A DNA stretch of 64,000 nt from Gemmatimonas groenlandica. GTDB lineage: Bacteria; Gemmatimonadota; Gemmatimonadetes; Gemmatimonadales; Gemmatimonadaceae. The notes beneath the pieces were generated by a model. It worked only from the letters and a program-made list of their open reading frames with translations, was not told the origin of the DNA and did not search any database. The DNA lies in contig NZ_CP053085.1 in NCBI RefSeq assembly GCF_013004105.1, positions 620,001 through 684,000 of the forward strand. The letters are read 5' to 3'. The translations under genes and the position numbers were made by a program. Positions 8,889-17,788 of the stretch are shown here, piece after piece; within the stretch, counting starts at the first letter, position 1, and the number at the start of each line of letters is the position of its first letter.

Positions 8889-9557
8889 TCAGGCCGGTTC
8901 GGCCGTTGCGGGCACGGACAATGGGGTTCGCGCAGCTGCGCGCGAAATGAGCCGACGCTGGATCTTGGCCACGATCATCTCGATGGCAACCAGATTGTTG
9001 CCGCCTCTCGGGACGATCACGTCAGCGTAGCGTTTGCTGGGTTCGACGAACTGCAAATGCATCGGTTGCACGGTGTTCAGATACTGGTCGAGTACCGACT
9101 CGAGCGTCCGTCCGCGCACCGCCGTATCGCGGCGAATACGACGGATGAGCCGGATGTCGGGATCGGCGTCGACGAACACTTTTACATCGCACAACGCGCG
9201 GACGTTGGCGTCGGCCAGCAGCAGAATGCCGTCGATGACGACAACGTCCGCCGGCGCGATGCGTCGCGTGCGCTCGCTTCGGGAATGGGTCGCGAATTCG
9301 TAGACGGGCATATTCACCGGTTCGCCGCGCGAGAGCGCGTCGAGGTGCACGGTAAGCAATTCCACGTCGAAGGCATCGGGATGATCCCAATTCACTTGAT
9401 GCAACTGCGACAACGTGAGGTGCCGGAAGTCGCGATAGTACGCGTCCATCTCGAGAAAGGCGACCGAAGCGTCGGGCAGAGCTTCAGCGACTTTGCGCGC
9501 GACGGTGGACTTCCCCGAGCCGGTGCCGCCTGCGATCCCGATGATCAGCGGTTTCAT
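8889..9557 (-). CDS. udk: Uridine kinase
   Basis: It phosphorylates uridine and cytidine to UMP and CMP with ATP or GTP in the cytoplasm. The ATG at 9557 gives 222 residues, the usual family length, and GGAG lies 9 bases upstream. Walker A is at about 10-17 (GGTGSGKS). Family motifs follow: LEMDAYYRDF, NWDHPDAFD, PVYEFATHSR, VVIDGILLLAD and RRIRRDTAVRGR. It heads a minus-strand unit with a phoBR-like pair, and across a 174-base divergent region it faces a nucleotidase/nucleoside salvage operon. The context therefore fits pyrimidine nucleoside salvage. Confidence 0.95.
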   Translation of the reverse strand: MKPLIIGIAGGTGSGKSTVARKVAEALPDASVAFLEMDAYYRDFRHLTLSQLHQVNWDHPDAFDVELLTVHLDALSRGEPVNMPVYEFATHSRSERTRRIAPADVVVIDGILLLADANVRALCDVKVFVDADPDIRLIRRIRRDTAVRGRTLESVLDQYLNTVQPMHLQFVEPSKRYADVIVPRGGNNLVAIEMIVAKIQRRLISRAAARTPLSVPATAEPA

Positions 9558-9719
9558 GAGCGGCAACTCCGGTTCCGACACTGCACGATGACCAACCTGT
9601 CCCCTTGTCGTGACCGGACCGCCACGACGGTGTAACAGAAGCGTATCGGCGGCCGGAACCGATACGGGCAAGTTCGCGGGGGCCGAGAGGAGGGGCAAGC
9701 GTTTCGTGGTTGGAGCCGC

Positions 9720-9731
9720 TAGCTTCCCTCC
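9720..9731 (+). promoter_or_regulatory. Leaderless-type -10 element of the nucleotide salvage operon
   Basis: TAGCTT at 9720-9725 ends six bases before the ATG at 9732. That spacing puts transcription start at or next to the A of the start codon. No clear -35 hexamer is visible. Confidence 0.5.
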
Positions 9732-12700
9732 ATGGGACGCTTGCCTTCGCTCTTCACCGCGGCTGTGCTGACACTGGCCGCGGCTGCCCCGCTTCGGGCG
9801 CAATCCGGACGCTTCGATCTGGTCATTGCCGCCACCACCGACGTACACGGACGCCTGCGGGGCTGGGACTATTACGCCAACGCCCCCGATCCGGCCCGTA
9901 CGCTGGCCGGCGCGGCCACCATCGTAGATTCGGTCCGCACCGCCAACCCCGGCCGTGTGCTGCTGGTCGATGGCGGCGATATCCTTTCGGGGAATCCCCT
10001 GCTGTACGTCGCCGCCAAGGTGGCGCCGCCGCCAGTCCATCCGGTGATCGCGGCGATGAATGTGATGCGCTACGACGCCGCGGTGATCGGGAATCACGAG
10101 TTCAACTATGGCGTGCCGGCGCTGCGGGCAGCCATCTCAAAGGCGGCGTTCCCCTTTGTGGCGGCCAACGTGCGCGACGCGCAGGGGCGCCCGTTCGTGG
10201 CACCGTACACGCTGATCGACCGGCGCGGAGTACGCATCGCGGTCATCGGCGGGACCACGCCGGGGTCGATGCTGTGGGATCGCGACAATCTGCGCGAGGC
10301 CGGTCTCACGGTGACCGATATCGTGTCGTCGGTACGCACCGCGGTCGCTGAGGTGCGCCAGCGCAAAGCGGACGTGGTGGTCGTACTGCTGCACTCGGGG
10401 CTGGACGGCGCCGCGTCGTACGATACGGCCGCCACGGGGATCGCCTCAGAGAACGTGGCCGCGCGGGTGCCCCGCGAGATCGACGGGATCAACTTGGTCG
10501 TGTATGGCCATTCGCATGCCGAGCTGGTGGACTCGACGATCAACGGTGCGCTACTGGTGCAGCCGCGCAACTGGGCGGCCTCGGTGGCGCTGGCCACGCT
10601 GACCCTCGAGAAGATCAAGGGAAAATGGGCCGTGGTGAAGCACCGCGGCCAGTCGGTGAAGGTGGCGGGCCATGGCGAGTCGCCGGCCGTGCTGGCCGCG
10701 TCGGCGGCCACGCACAAGGCGACCGTGGCATGGGTAACCACGCCGGTGGGGCGCACGGCGGTGAAGTGGCGCGCGGATAGCGCGCGCGTGGTGGATGCAC
10801 CGATCACCGATCTGATCAACGAAGTCATGCGCCGCGAGTCGGGTGCCGAACTGGCGGCCACCGCCGCGTTCTCGCTCGACGCCACGTTGGACACGGGGGC
10901 GGTCACGCAGGCGGCCTTGTCGCGACTGTATCCCTACGAGAACACGCTGCGCGCCGTGCGCATTACCGGCGCCCAGTTGCGCGCCTTCCTGGAGCAGTCG
11001 GCGTTGTACTATCGCACGCTGGCGCCCGATGGGACGGCGCCGGCGGGCGGGTTGGTGGATCCCAAGATCCCTGGCTTCAACTTCGACGTGGTCAGCGGCG
11101 TGGACTACGTGATCGACGTGTCGAAGCCCGCTGGCTCGCGCATTACGACGCTCACGCGCAACGGTCGCGCGGTGCAGCCCAGCGACTCGTTCACGATGGC
11201 GTTGAACAATTATCGACAGAGCGGCGGTGGCGGCTACGCGATGCTGGCCAGCGCGCCGGTCGTATTTCAGAAGGACACCGATATCCGCTCGCTGATCATC
11301 GACGCTGTGACCAAGGCCGGCACGCTCGATCCGGCCAAGTACGCCACGGTGAACTGGCGCCTCGAGCCAGCCGCGGCACGAGCGATCGCGTATCGCGAGC
11401 AGAATCGTGGTCGGGCGGGTGAAGCCGCCGGCGGCGCACCGGCCGCTATTCCCCCCGCGGCCACCGCTGTCGCGCTTGCGGCTGCACCGCAGGGGCGCAC
11501 GTTGCGCGTGATCAGCATGAGTGATTTCCATGGCGCGCTCTCCAACCGCCCCGATGATCGTGGGCGTTCGCAGGGCGGTGCGGTGGCGCTATCGGCCGCC
11601 ATCGAAAAGGCGCAGCGCGAGTGCACGGGGCAGTGCCAAAGCGTCGTCGTCGACGCCGGCGATCTGTTCTCCGGTGCCGCGGCGTCCGATTGGGACGCGG
11701 GCAAGCCCACGGTGGCGGTGTTCAATCGCCTCCACGTGGCGGCCGGTGCGATCGGCAATCACGATTTCGATTTTGGGCAGGACACCCTCCGCATGCGTAT
11801 GCGCGAGCTCAAGTATGGGTTGCTCGGCGCCAACGTACGCGGGCCCGATGGTCGCCCGCTGCCCTGGCTACGCGCCGACACGGTAGTGGTACGCGGGGGC
11901 GTGCGCATCGGCATCATCGGTACGGCCGGCGAGCATACGGCGACGTCGACCAAAGTGCGCAACGTGCGTCAGCTCAAATTTCTCGACCCGGCGCCGATCA
12001 TCAGCGAGCGCGTGCGCGCTTTGCGTGCCGGCGGGGCGCAGGTCGTGATTGCGCTGGCGCATGATGGCGCGCGCTGCGATCGCGACAAGCCGGATGCCTG
12101 CACGGGTGGCGGCATCAGCATCATCGACAAGCTCACCGACAAGCCGGACCTGTTCGTCATGGGGCACGCGCACTGGAATGTCGCTTTGCGTCGCCGTGAT
12201 ATGCCCGTTGTGGAAACGTCGTCGAATGGCCGCGCGATCGCCGTGGTCGACATCCCGTTGGATGGCAGTCAGGCCAAGGCTGAAATTCGCACCGTATCGG
12301 GCGAAGAGCGCGCTGGTGCCGATCCGATCATCGATTCGATCGTAACGGCCGCCAATGCCAAAGTGCAGGTGCGCATCGATCGGCGGGTGGCCACGATTGC
12401 CGAGGCCTTCGTGCGGAACAGTGATCAGTACCCACTGGGAAACATTGTCGCCGATGCCGCGCGGGTGAAGGGTAACGCCGACTTCGGTGCCTGGAACAAC
12501 GGTGGTATCCGGACCGATATCCCGGCCGGTCCGATCAGCTTCGGCGGGGTGTATCAGATTTCTCCCTTCGGAAACGTCCTGGTGCGCGTGCGAATGCGCG
12601 GTCGCGACCTCGTGGCCAACGCCGAACGGTGGGTGTGGAATGGTCGGCCGAATACGCATGTGAGTGGACTCACCATCGAGTACGATCCGGCCAAGCCGCA

Positions 12701-12953
12701 GGGGCAGCGCGTGCTCCGCGTGCTCGGCGCCAATGGCGCGCCGCTCGATCCCGACCGGATCTACGCGTTGGTGGTGAACGACTTCATGATCGACGATGCC
12801 GAAGGCACGATGCTCGCCCGCACGATCTCGGTCGAGATTCTGGCCGTGCGCGACGTCGACATGCTAGCCAGCTATCTCGAGCAACTGCCGCAGCCGGTAC
12901 GCGGTGACACGACCGTACGTATTCGCGCCGTTGGCGCGGGAGCAGCAAAATGA
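9732..12953 (+). CDS. Double-headed periplasmic nucleotidase: CpdB-like plus UshA-like (YfkN-type)
   Basis: A 1073-residue exported protein with a signal peptide (to about LRAQ24) and two complete metallophosphatase/5'-nucleotidase units joined by an Ala/Pro/Gly linker near 555-585. Unit 1 has D37-x-H39, VDGGDILSG, GNHE at 120-123 and YGHSH. Its substrate domain has MALNNYRQSGGGGY, typical of 2',3'-cyclic-nucleotide 2'-phosphodiesterase/3'-nucleotidase (CpdB). Unit 2 has SDFHG, VDAGDLFSG, GNHD at 675-678, VMGHAH, and NNGGIR plus SPFGN, typical of 5'-nucleotidase (UshA). The protein should turn cyclic, 3'- and 5'-nucleotides into nucleosides outside the inner membrane. The next gene overlaps it by ATGA. 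Bacillus YfkN has the same domain order. Confidence 0.9.
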   Translation: MGRLPSLFTAAVLTLAAAAPLRAQSGRFDLVIAATTDVHGRLRGWDYYANAPDPARTLAGAATIVDSVRTANPGRVLLVDGGDILSGNPLLYVAAKVAPPPVHPVIAAMNVMRYDAAVIGNHEFNYGVPALRAAISKAAFPFVAANVRDAQGRPFVAPYTLIDRRGVRIAVIGGTTPGSMLWDRDNLREAGLTVTDIVSSVRTAVAEVRQRKADVVVVLLHSGLDGAASYDTAATGIASENVAARVPREIDGINLVVYGHSHAELVDSTINGALLVQPRNWAASVALATLTLEKIKGKWAVVKHRGQSVKVAGHGESPAVLAASAATHKATVAWVTTPVGRTAVKWRADSARVVDAPITDLINEVMRRESGAELAATAAFSLDATLDTGAVTQAALSRLYPYENTLRAVRITGAQLRAFLEQSALYYRTLAPDGTAPAGGLVDPKIPGFNFDVVSGVDYVIDVSKPAGSRITTLTRNGRAVQPSDSFTMALNNYRQSGGGGYAMLASAPVVFQKDTDIRSLIIDAVTKAGTLDPAKYATVNWRLEPAAARAIAYREQNRGRAGEAAGGAPAAIPPAATAVALAAAPQGRTLRVISMSDFHGALSNRPDDRGRSQGGAVALSAAIEKAQRECTGQCQSVVVDAGDLFSGAAASDWDAGKPTVAVFNRLHVAAGAIGNHDFDFGQDTLRMRMRELKYGLLGANVRGPDGRPLPWLRADTVVVRGGVRIGIIGTAGEHTATSTKVRNVRQLKFLDPAPIISERVRALRAGGAQVVIALAHDGARCDRDKPDACTGGGISIIDKLTDKPDLFVMGHAHWNVALRRRDMPVVETSSNGRAIAVVDIPLDGSQAKAEIRTVSGEERAGADPIIDSIVTAANAKVQVRIDRRVATIAEAFVRNSDQYPLGNIVADAARVKGNADFGAWNNGGIRTDIPAGPISFGGVYQISPFGNVLVRVRMRGRDLVANAERWVWNGRPNTHVSGLTIEYDPAKPQGQRVLRVLGANGAPLDPDRIYALVVNDFMIDDAEGTMLARTISVEILAVRDVDMLASYLEQLPQPVRGDTTVRIRAVGAGAAK

Positions 12954-13216
12954 GTGACGTCGTTTCTCCGGTGACCGGTCCCGACTCGCTTCGGGTGTAC
13001 GTGAACGAGCGCGGCGTGTCGGTGCCGCATGGGTCGGTCGCCGTCGATGCGGTGCGCGCGCTGTTTCCTGAACTCGCGGCCGACGTCGATGCCGGACGCC
13101 AGCGTCTCACCGATAGCCGCGGCTTGCCGGTGGAGGCGACGCAGGCGCTGGTGGGCGGTTTGATCTACCGGGTGGTGCCCGTGCGCGATCGACTCGACAG
13201 TGAGGCTGCGTCGTGA
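12950..13216 (+). CDS. Small conserved-looking protein, possible beta-grasp fold
   Basis: This 88-residue cytoplasmic protein sits between the nucleotidase and adenosine deaminase genes. It overlaps both by four bases (ATGA at 12950, GTGA at 13213), which argues that it is real and co-translated. RVYVNERGVSVPHGSVAVDAV followed by LTDSRGLPVE and GGLIYRVVP resembles the strand-turn-strand and helix pattern of MoaD/ThiS-like beta-grasp proteins. The usual C-terminal GG is absent, so a sulfur-carrier role is not supported. I cannot assign a function. Confidence 0.7.
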   Translation: MSDVVSPVTGPDSLRVYVNERGVSVPHGSVAVDAVRALFPELAADVDAGRQRLTDSRGLPVEATQALVGGLIYRVVPVRDRLDSEAAS

Positions 13217-14283
13217 GTACGGTGAATCCGGCGTTCATCGAGATCGTACAGCGCATGCCGAAGGCGGATCTACACTGTCACCTCGACGGTTCGTTGCGTC
13301 CGTCCACGCTGCTCGAGTTGTCGACCGAGCGTGGACTCGCGCTGCCCGTGCACACGGCATCGGCGCTCGGCGCATGGATGCTGGTGGATGACGCACGGAA
13401 TCTCGAAGATTACCTCGCGCGCTTCGAGGTGACGCTGGCGGTGATGCAGGATATCGTCGCCCTCGAGCGGATCGCGCATGAGTTCGTCCTCGATGCGGCG
13501 CTCGACGGCGTACGTTATATCGAAGCGCGATTCTGTCCGGCGCTCAACGTGCGCGGTGGACTTTCGCTGGACGATGTGATGCAGGCGGTGCTGCGCGGGC
13601 TGGCGCGTGGCGAGAAGGAAAGCGGAACGTTGGCTCGCGTGATCGTCTGTGCCTTGCGCAGCTTCCCGTGGCCGCACGCGCTCGAGATGGCGGAGCTCGC
13701 GGTGGCGTACAAGGGCAGAGGAGTGGTGGCGTTCGATCTGGCCGGCGGCGAGTCGGGCAACCCCGCGTCGGATCATGCGCTGGCCTTCGACTACGCGCGT
13801 CAGCATGATCTCGCTGTCACCGTGCACGCGGGTGAAGGCGATGGACCCACCAGCATCCGCGAAGCGCTGCATCGGTGCGGCGCCGATCGTATCGGCCATG
13901 GCACGCGGCTGCGCGAAGATCCGAGTCTGGAAGCGTACGTCATCGATCACCGCATCACGCTCGAGGTGTGCCCCACCAGCAATGTGCAGACGCGCGTGGT
14001 GTCCACCTTCGGCGAGCACCCGTTGGCGCGCTACGTGGTGATGGGCGCGGTGGTCACGATCAATACCGACAATCGCCTGATGAGCGGAGTCTCGCTCACC
14101 GATGAGTATGTGCGCTGTGCGCAACATCTCAACTTCGACATCGATACCTTGGCGATGCTGGCCATCACGTCGTTCGACTCGTCGTTCCTGCCGCATGTGG
14201 AACGGGAAGCGCTTCGCGAGTCGATTGCGATCGAGGTCGGCAACATTCTCGCCGACGCCGATGATGTAACGGTGATGCTATGA
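13213..14283 (+). CDS. add: Adenosine deaminase
   Basis: It deaminates adenosine (and deoxyadenosine) to inosine, using zinc. The protein has 356 residues, the family length. It shows the HxH metal site at H21/H23 in ADLHCHLDGSLRP, the third His in VTVHAGEGDGP, the catalytic IGHGTRL segment, and the Asp metal ligand in NTDNRLMSG. The GTG start overlaps the previous stop as GTGA. No signal peptide is seen, so it acts in the cytoplasm on adenosine taken up after periplasmic dephosphorylation. The next gene, a purine nucleoside phosphorylase, overlaps by ATGA and takes the product one step further. Confidence 0.95.
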   Translation: MSTVNPAFIEIVQRMPKADLHCHLDGSLRPSTLLELSTERGLALPVHTASALGAWMLVDDARNLEDYLARFEVTLAVMQDIVALERIAHEFVLDAALDGVRYIEARFCPALNVRGGLSLDDVMQAVLRGLARGEKESGTLARVIVCALRSFPWPHALEMAELAVAYKGRGVVAFDLAGGESGNPASDHALAFDYARQHDLAVTVHAGEGDGPTSIREALHRCGADRIGHGTRLREDPSLEAYVIDHRITLEVCPTSNVQTRVVSTFGEHPLARYVVMGAVVTINTDNRLMSGVSLTDEYVRCAQHLNFDIDTLAMLAITSFDSSFLPHVEREALRESIAIEVGNILADADDVTVML

Positions 14284-15155
14284 GCGAGCGCGCCTTCGAG
14301 ACGCAGTCGTTCGAATCGCAGCAGATGGTGCCGGGCGCGGCGGCCGCGAAGGTGGCCGCCGAGTACATCCGGCAGCGTCTCGGTCCCGACGCGCCGGTGC
14401 CGGTCTGCGGCATCGTGCTCGGGTCGGGGCTGGGTGGGCTAGCGGACCGTATCGAGCGCGCGGTTCGCATTCCGTTTTCGCACGTACCGGGCTTTCCTAC
14501 GGCCACCGTGGCCGGTCACGCCGGACAGCTGTTGGTCGGCATGCTGGGGGGCCGTCAGGTGATCGCGATGGCCGGTCGCTTTCACATGTACGAGGGGCAC
14601 GAGGCGGCGCTGGCGGCGTTTCCCGTGCGGGTGATGCACGCGCTTGGCGCTCGGGTCTATGTGGCCTCGAACGCGGCCGGCGGTGTGCGGCGCACGTTCA
14701 ATCCTGGCGATCTGATGGTGATCTCCGATCACATGAACCTGATGTTCCGCAATCCGCTGTTCGGTGCGGTCGAGCCGGGGGATGAACGCTTTCCCGACAT
14801 GTCCGACCCGTACGACGCCGAGCTGCGGGCGCTGTTGCACGAGTCGGCACGCACCACGGGCGTACCACTGCAGGACGGCGTGTACTGCGGCCTGTTAGGT
14901 CCCACCTACGAAACGCCGGCAGAAGTGCGGATGTTGGAGCGCCTCGGGGTCGATGCCGTGGGGATGTCGACGGTACCCGAGGTGATCGTGGCGCGCGCGC
15001 TCGGTATGCGCGTGGCCGCCGTGTCGTGCATTACGAACAAAGCGGCCGGACTCTCGCTCGAGAAGCTCAATCACGCTGAGGTGATGGAGGCGGGTCGGGC
15101 GGTCGCCGGACGCTTTGAAGCGCTGATTGCCGAGTTCGTAGGGCGCCTGCCGTAG
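14280..15155 (+). CDS. punA: Purine nucleoside phosphorylase
   Basis: It splits inosine or guanosine with phosphate into base plus (deoxy)ribose-1-phosphate. The protein has 291 residues and belongs to the trimeric PNP/MTAP class. Phosphate and sugar sites appear as IVLGSGLGGL, GRFHMYEGH and ASNAAGGVR. Base-binding segments are TYETPAEVRML, VGMSTVPEVIVA and the Asn in SCITNKAAGL. ATGA overlap with add makes it the last gene of the salvage operon. The length and SGLGG pattern fit PunA rather than hexameric DeoD. A convergent M48 protease gene starts its 3' end 24 bases away. Confidence 0.93.
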   Translation: MSERAFETQSFESQQMVPGAAAAKVAAEYIRQRLGPDAPVPVCGIVLGSGLGGLADRIERAVRIPFSHVPGFPTATVAGHAGQLLVGMLGGRQVIAMAGRFHMYEGHEAALAAFPVRVMHALGARVYVASNAAGGVRRTFNPGDLMVISDHMNLMFRNPLFGAVEPGDERFPDMSDPYDAELRALLHESARTTGVPLQDGVYCGLLGPTYETPAEVRMLERLGVDAVGMSTVPEVIVARALGMRVAAVSCITNKAAGLSLEKLNHAEVMEAGRAVAGRFEALIAEFVGRLP

Positions 15156-15179
15156 CAGGCGTCATCGCGTCTGCCACCG

Positions 15180-16001
15180 TTACCGTTTGGCGGGGGTACG
15201 CGGCAATCCTGCGAGGCGCGTCTTGAAGGTCTGAAAGGCGCGAGTGTCGCGGGTGAGCGACTTGAGCACCACCGGATTGATCTTCTGGATCTCGGCTTCG
15301 GTGTTGGCCACGCGGCTTTCTTCGATCGGGTGGGACGCGAAGAAGGCATCGACGCCACTCGGGTTGCGCTGGCGTTCGGCAATCAAGATGCGGAACATGC
15401 TCGGCATGCCACGCGGGTCGATACCGGCGCGCGTTACGTACGTCACGCCGAACTTGTCGGCCGACGCTTCGTCATCACGACTGAACTTGGCGAAGCCGGC
15501 CTGCGCGCCGACTTGCACGGCGGCTCCAGCCACGCCCTGACAGGCCGAGGGCACAAACAGGCATAAGCCCGTCAGGCCGATGTTGGCGCGCTGCGCCTTC
15601 GCCATCTGCTGCATGCTGTGGCGTTGCGTGACGTGCGCGATCTCGTGTCCGAGCACGCCGGCCAGCTCGGACATGTTGGTGGTCTTCTCGATGAGACCGC
15701 GATACACGTAGATATGGCCGCCGGGCACAGCGAAGGCGTTGATCTCCCCTTGGTCGACCACGTTGAAGCGCCACGTCAGGCTTCGGTCGTCGGAGACGCG
15801 CGCTATGGAGTCGCCCAGCACGTTGAGGTAGCGTACGACATCGGGGTCGCGGATCATGGGCAACTCGCGCTCGACCTGCTGCGCGTAGTCGTTGCCCATC
15901 GCCACCTCTTCCTGGGTGGCGGGCACACAGGCCGCTAGCCCGAATGCGGCCGCGAGGCCGATGATCGCCAACTTGTTGTTCCGTCGTGTATTCTCACGCA
16001 T
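15180..16001 (-). CDS. M48-family metalloprotease lipoprotein
   Basis: From the ATG at 16001 it has 273 residues. A lipoprotein signal ends at LAAC25. The zinc site HEIAH (119-123) lies in GVLGHEIAHVTQRH, and the downstream Glu ligand is in DDEASADKFG. NAFAVPGGHIYVYRGLI is the usual substrate-strand segment of M48 proteases of the BepA/LoiP type, which degrade misassembled outer-membrane proteins. A periplasmic, membrane-anchored quality-control protease is therefore likely. It is a single gene, convergent with the purine nucleoside phosphorylase gene and divergent from an rRNA methylase gene. Confidence 0.92.
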   Translation of the reverse strand: MRENTRRNNKLAIIGLAAAFGLAACVPATQEEVAMGNDYAQQVERELPMIRDPDVVRYLNVLGDSIARVSDDRSLTWRFNVVDQGEINAFAVPGGHIYVYRGLIEKTTNMSELAGVLGHEIAHVTQRHSMQQMAKAQRANIGLTGLCLFVPSACQGVAGAAVQVGAQAGFAKFSRDDEASADKFGVTYVTRAGIDPRGMPSMFRILIAERQRNPSGVDAFFASHPIEESRVANTEAEIQKINPVVLKSLTRDTRAFQTFKTRLAGLPRTPAKR

Positions 16002-16081
16002 GGCTGTCGCCTGTCCGAAATGCTGGTGTGTTCTGAAGGTGCTTCCCGTCCAACGGATGGCATAGCGCGTGCCAGCCCCTG

Positions 16082-16879
16082 ATGCATACCCCACTCGCCA
16101 CTGTTTGCCCCGTGAAGCTACTGAGTCTGGCTCGTGACCTGCAGCGCCGCAAAGCGCGTGAGCGGCAGCACCGATTCGTCGCCGAAGGCGTGCGTACGGT
16201 CGAGGCGTTGCTGGCCTCGGGGCTGCCGGTGGACGGGATGCTGGTGACGGCCGCCCTCCGTGAGCAGGCGCGCGGGCGGGCGCTGATGGAGGCCGCCGAA
16301 GGCCGCGGAATCGCCGTGGCCGACGTGAGCGACGCGGAACTGGAGAGCGCGGCGGACACCGACACCCCGCAAGGCGTTCTGGCGGTAGCGCCCATCCCTG
16401 AGCGGTCATTGCGGGCCCCGGAGGGTGCCGCCAGTCGATTTCTGGTGCTGGATGCTCTCCAGGACCCAGGCAACGTGGGCACGGTCATCAGAACGGCGGC
16501 GGCGCTGGGCGTGACGGCGACCGTGGCTTTGCCGGGAACCGTTGACCTCTGGAACGCTAAAGTCGTCCGTAGCACGATGGGCGCACTCTTCGTGCATCCG
16601 GCGCTACCGATGTCGTGGGAGGCGTTCGCGGACTTTGCCGCGACGCACGCTGTGCCCGTGTGGGCGGCGGACACCGATGGTGTTCCTCTCGATCAGGTCA
16701 CGACGGCCTCACTGCCGGCGCATCTGGCGCTGGTGGTCAGCAACGAAGGGGCCGGATTGTCGGCACAGCTCTCTGCGGCGGTCACGTCGCGGGTGGCGAT
16801 CCGGATGGCGCCCGGTATCGAATCGCTGAACGTGGCGGTGGCAACGGGGATCCTGTTGCACGCGCTCCGCGTCGAGTAA
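16082..16879 (+). CDS. SpoU/TrmH-family RNA 2'-O-methyltransferase
   Basis: A 265-residue AdoMet-dependent RNA ribose methylase. The N-terminal substrate-binding part (about 1-100) begins SLARDLQRRKARERQHRFVAEG. The SPOUT knot domain carries the three family motifs: LDALQDPGNVGTVIRTAAALG, VVSNEGAGLS and IRMAPGIESLNVAVATGILL. The domain order fits the RlmB/TsnR-like group that methylates 23S rRNA, but the exact target cannot be read. Alternative starts exist within the first 11 codons, including a GTG at 16112. Confidence 0.9.
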   Translation: MHTPLATVCPVKLLSLARDLQRRKARERQHRFVAEGVRTVEALLASGLPVDGMLVTAALREQARGRALMEAAEGRGIAVADVSDAELESAADTDTPQGVLAVAPIPERSLRAPEGAASRFLVLDALQDPGNVGTVIRTAAALGVTATVALPGTVDLWNAKVVRSTMGALFVHPALPMSWEAFADFAATHAVPVWAADTDGVPLDQVTTASLPAHLALVVSNEGAGLSAQLSAAVTSRVAIRMAPGIESLNVAVATGILLHALRVE

Positions 16880-16931
16880 TCGCTGCATCGTCGCCGTTTC
16901 GCTGGTCGCCGTTTCGCCTTCGCCCAACTCC

Positions 16932-17777
16932 GTGCTGCCCATTACTGCTGATTTCGTCACGCTCGTTCTGCTGCCGGTGTTCGTGCTCGGCGCGTCGATC
17001 GGGTCGTTCCTGAACGTCTGCATTTCACGCTGGCCGGCCGAACTCAGCGTCGTGCGCCCGCGCTCGCGATGCCCCAAGTGCGAGCGCGCCATCGCCTGGC
17101 ACGAGAATATTCCCCTGCTCAGCTGGGTCCTGTTACGTGGCAAGTGCCGCGGTTGCAGCTTGCCGATCTCGATTCAGTATCCGGCGGTCGAGCTGCTTGT
17201 CGCGCTGGGGTGGGTGGCAAGCTTCGTGGCGTTCGGGTTGACCTTCGAGGCGCTGCGGGTGGCGGTGTTCGGCACGGTTCTGTTCGGCATCGCGGTGACC
17301 GATGCCATGACGTATCTGATTCCCGACGGCTTCACCATCAGCGGGCTGGTGATGGTGTTCGCCGCGTCGATCGCGAACTTCTTCATCGGTGAGAGCTCGC
17401 ATTTCGCGTCGCCCTGGGCGGCGTTCATCGGCGCCTGTGCCGGAGCGGGTGCGATCACGATCATCGGCTGGCTGGCCGAAGTGATCATGAAGCGTGAAGC
17501 GATGGGATTCGGTGACACGACGCTCATGGCCGTGGTCGGTGCGGCCCTCGGGGCTGAGCGGTCGCTGCTCACGATCATCGTGGGCGCGTTCGTGGGGGCG
17601 GCGGTCTTTCTGCTCATCGTGGGGCCGATCGTCAAATGGCGCACGCGCGGCACGGACGCCGAGTTCGAGTTCCCGGATGTGCCATTCGGAGTGTTCCTTG
17701 CGCCTGCCGCGATGCTCGTCTTGCTTTGGGGAGAACCCCTTATCGCGTGGTATCTGCAGCGCGCGTTCCCGACCTGA
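16932..17777 (+). CDS. pilD: Type IV prepilin peptidase / N-methyltransferase
   Basis: A 281-residue inner-membrane aspartic protease that cleaves the leader from type IV pilins or pseudopilins and methylates the new N-terminus. It shows GSFLNVCISRWP, two CxxC pairs (CPKC and CRGC) in the cytoplasmic loop at about 50-80, and NIPLLSWVLLRGKC. The catalytic Asp residues lie in TDAMTYLIPD and MGFGDTTLMAVVG (the GxGD motif). About seven to eight hydrophobic segments are visible. It starts with GTG. No pilin gene is nearby. The metallopeptidase-like lipoprotein gene follows after 11 bases. Confidence 0.93.
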   Translation: MLPITADFVTLVLLPVFVLGASIGSFLNVCISRWPAELSVVRPRSRCPKCERAIAWHENIPLLSWVLLRGKCRGCSLPISIQYPAVELLVALGWVASFVAFGLTFEALRVAVFGTVLFGIAVTDAMTYLIPDGFTISGLVMVFAASIANFFIGESSHFASPWAAFIGACAGAGAITIIGWLAEVIMKREAMGFGDTTLMAVVGAALGAERSLLTIIVGAFVGAAVFLLIVGPIVKWRTRGTDAEFEFPDVPFGVFLAPAAMLVLLWGEPLIAWYLQRAFPT

Positions 17778-17788
17778 TATCGAATCTG

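Noticed and set aside
12950-13216. MoaD/ThiS sulfur carrier or ubiquitin-like modifier
   Set aside because: The C-terminus ends in EAAS, not GG, and no E1-like or JAB-like gene is nearby.
14300-14325. GTTCGAATC, a tRNA T-loop-like sequence
   Set aside because: It lies in the first codons of the purine nucleoside phosphorylase gene, and no acceptor or anticodon stem pairs around it.
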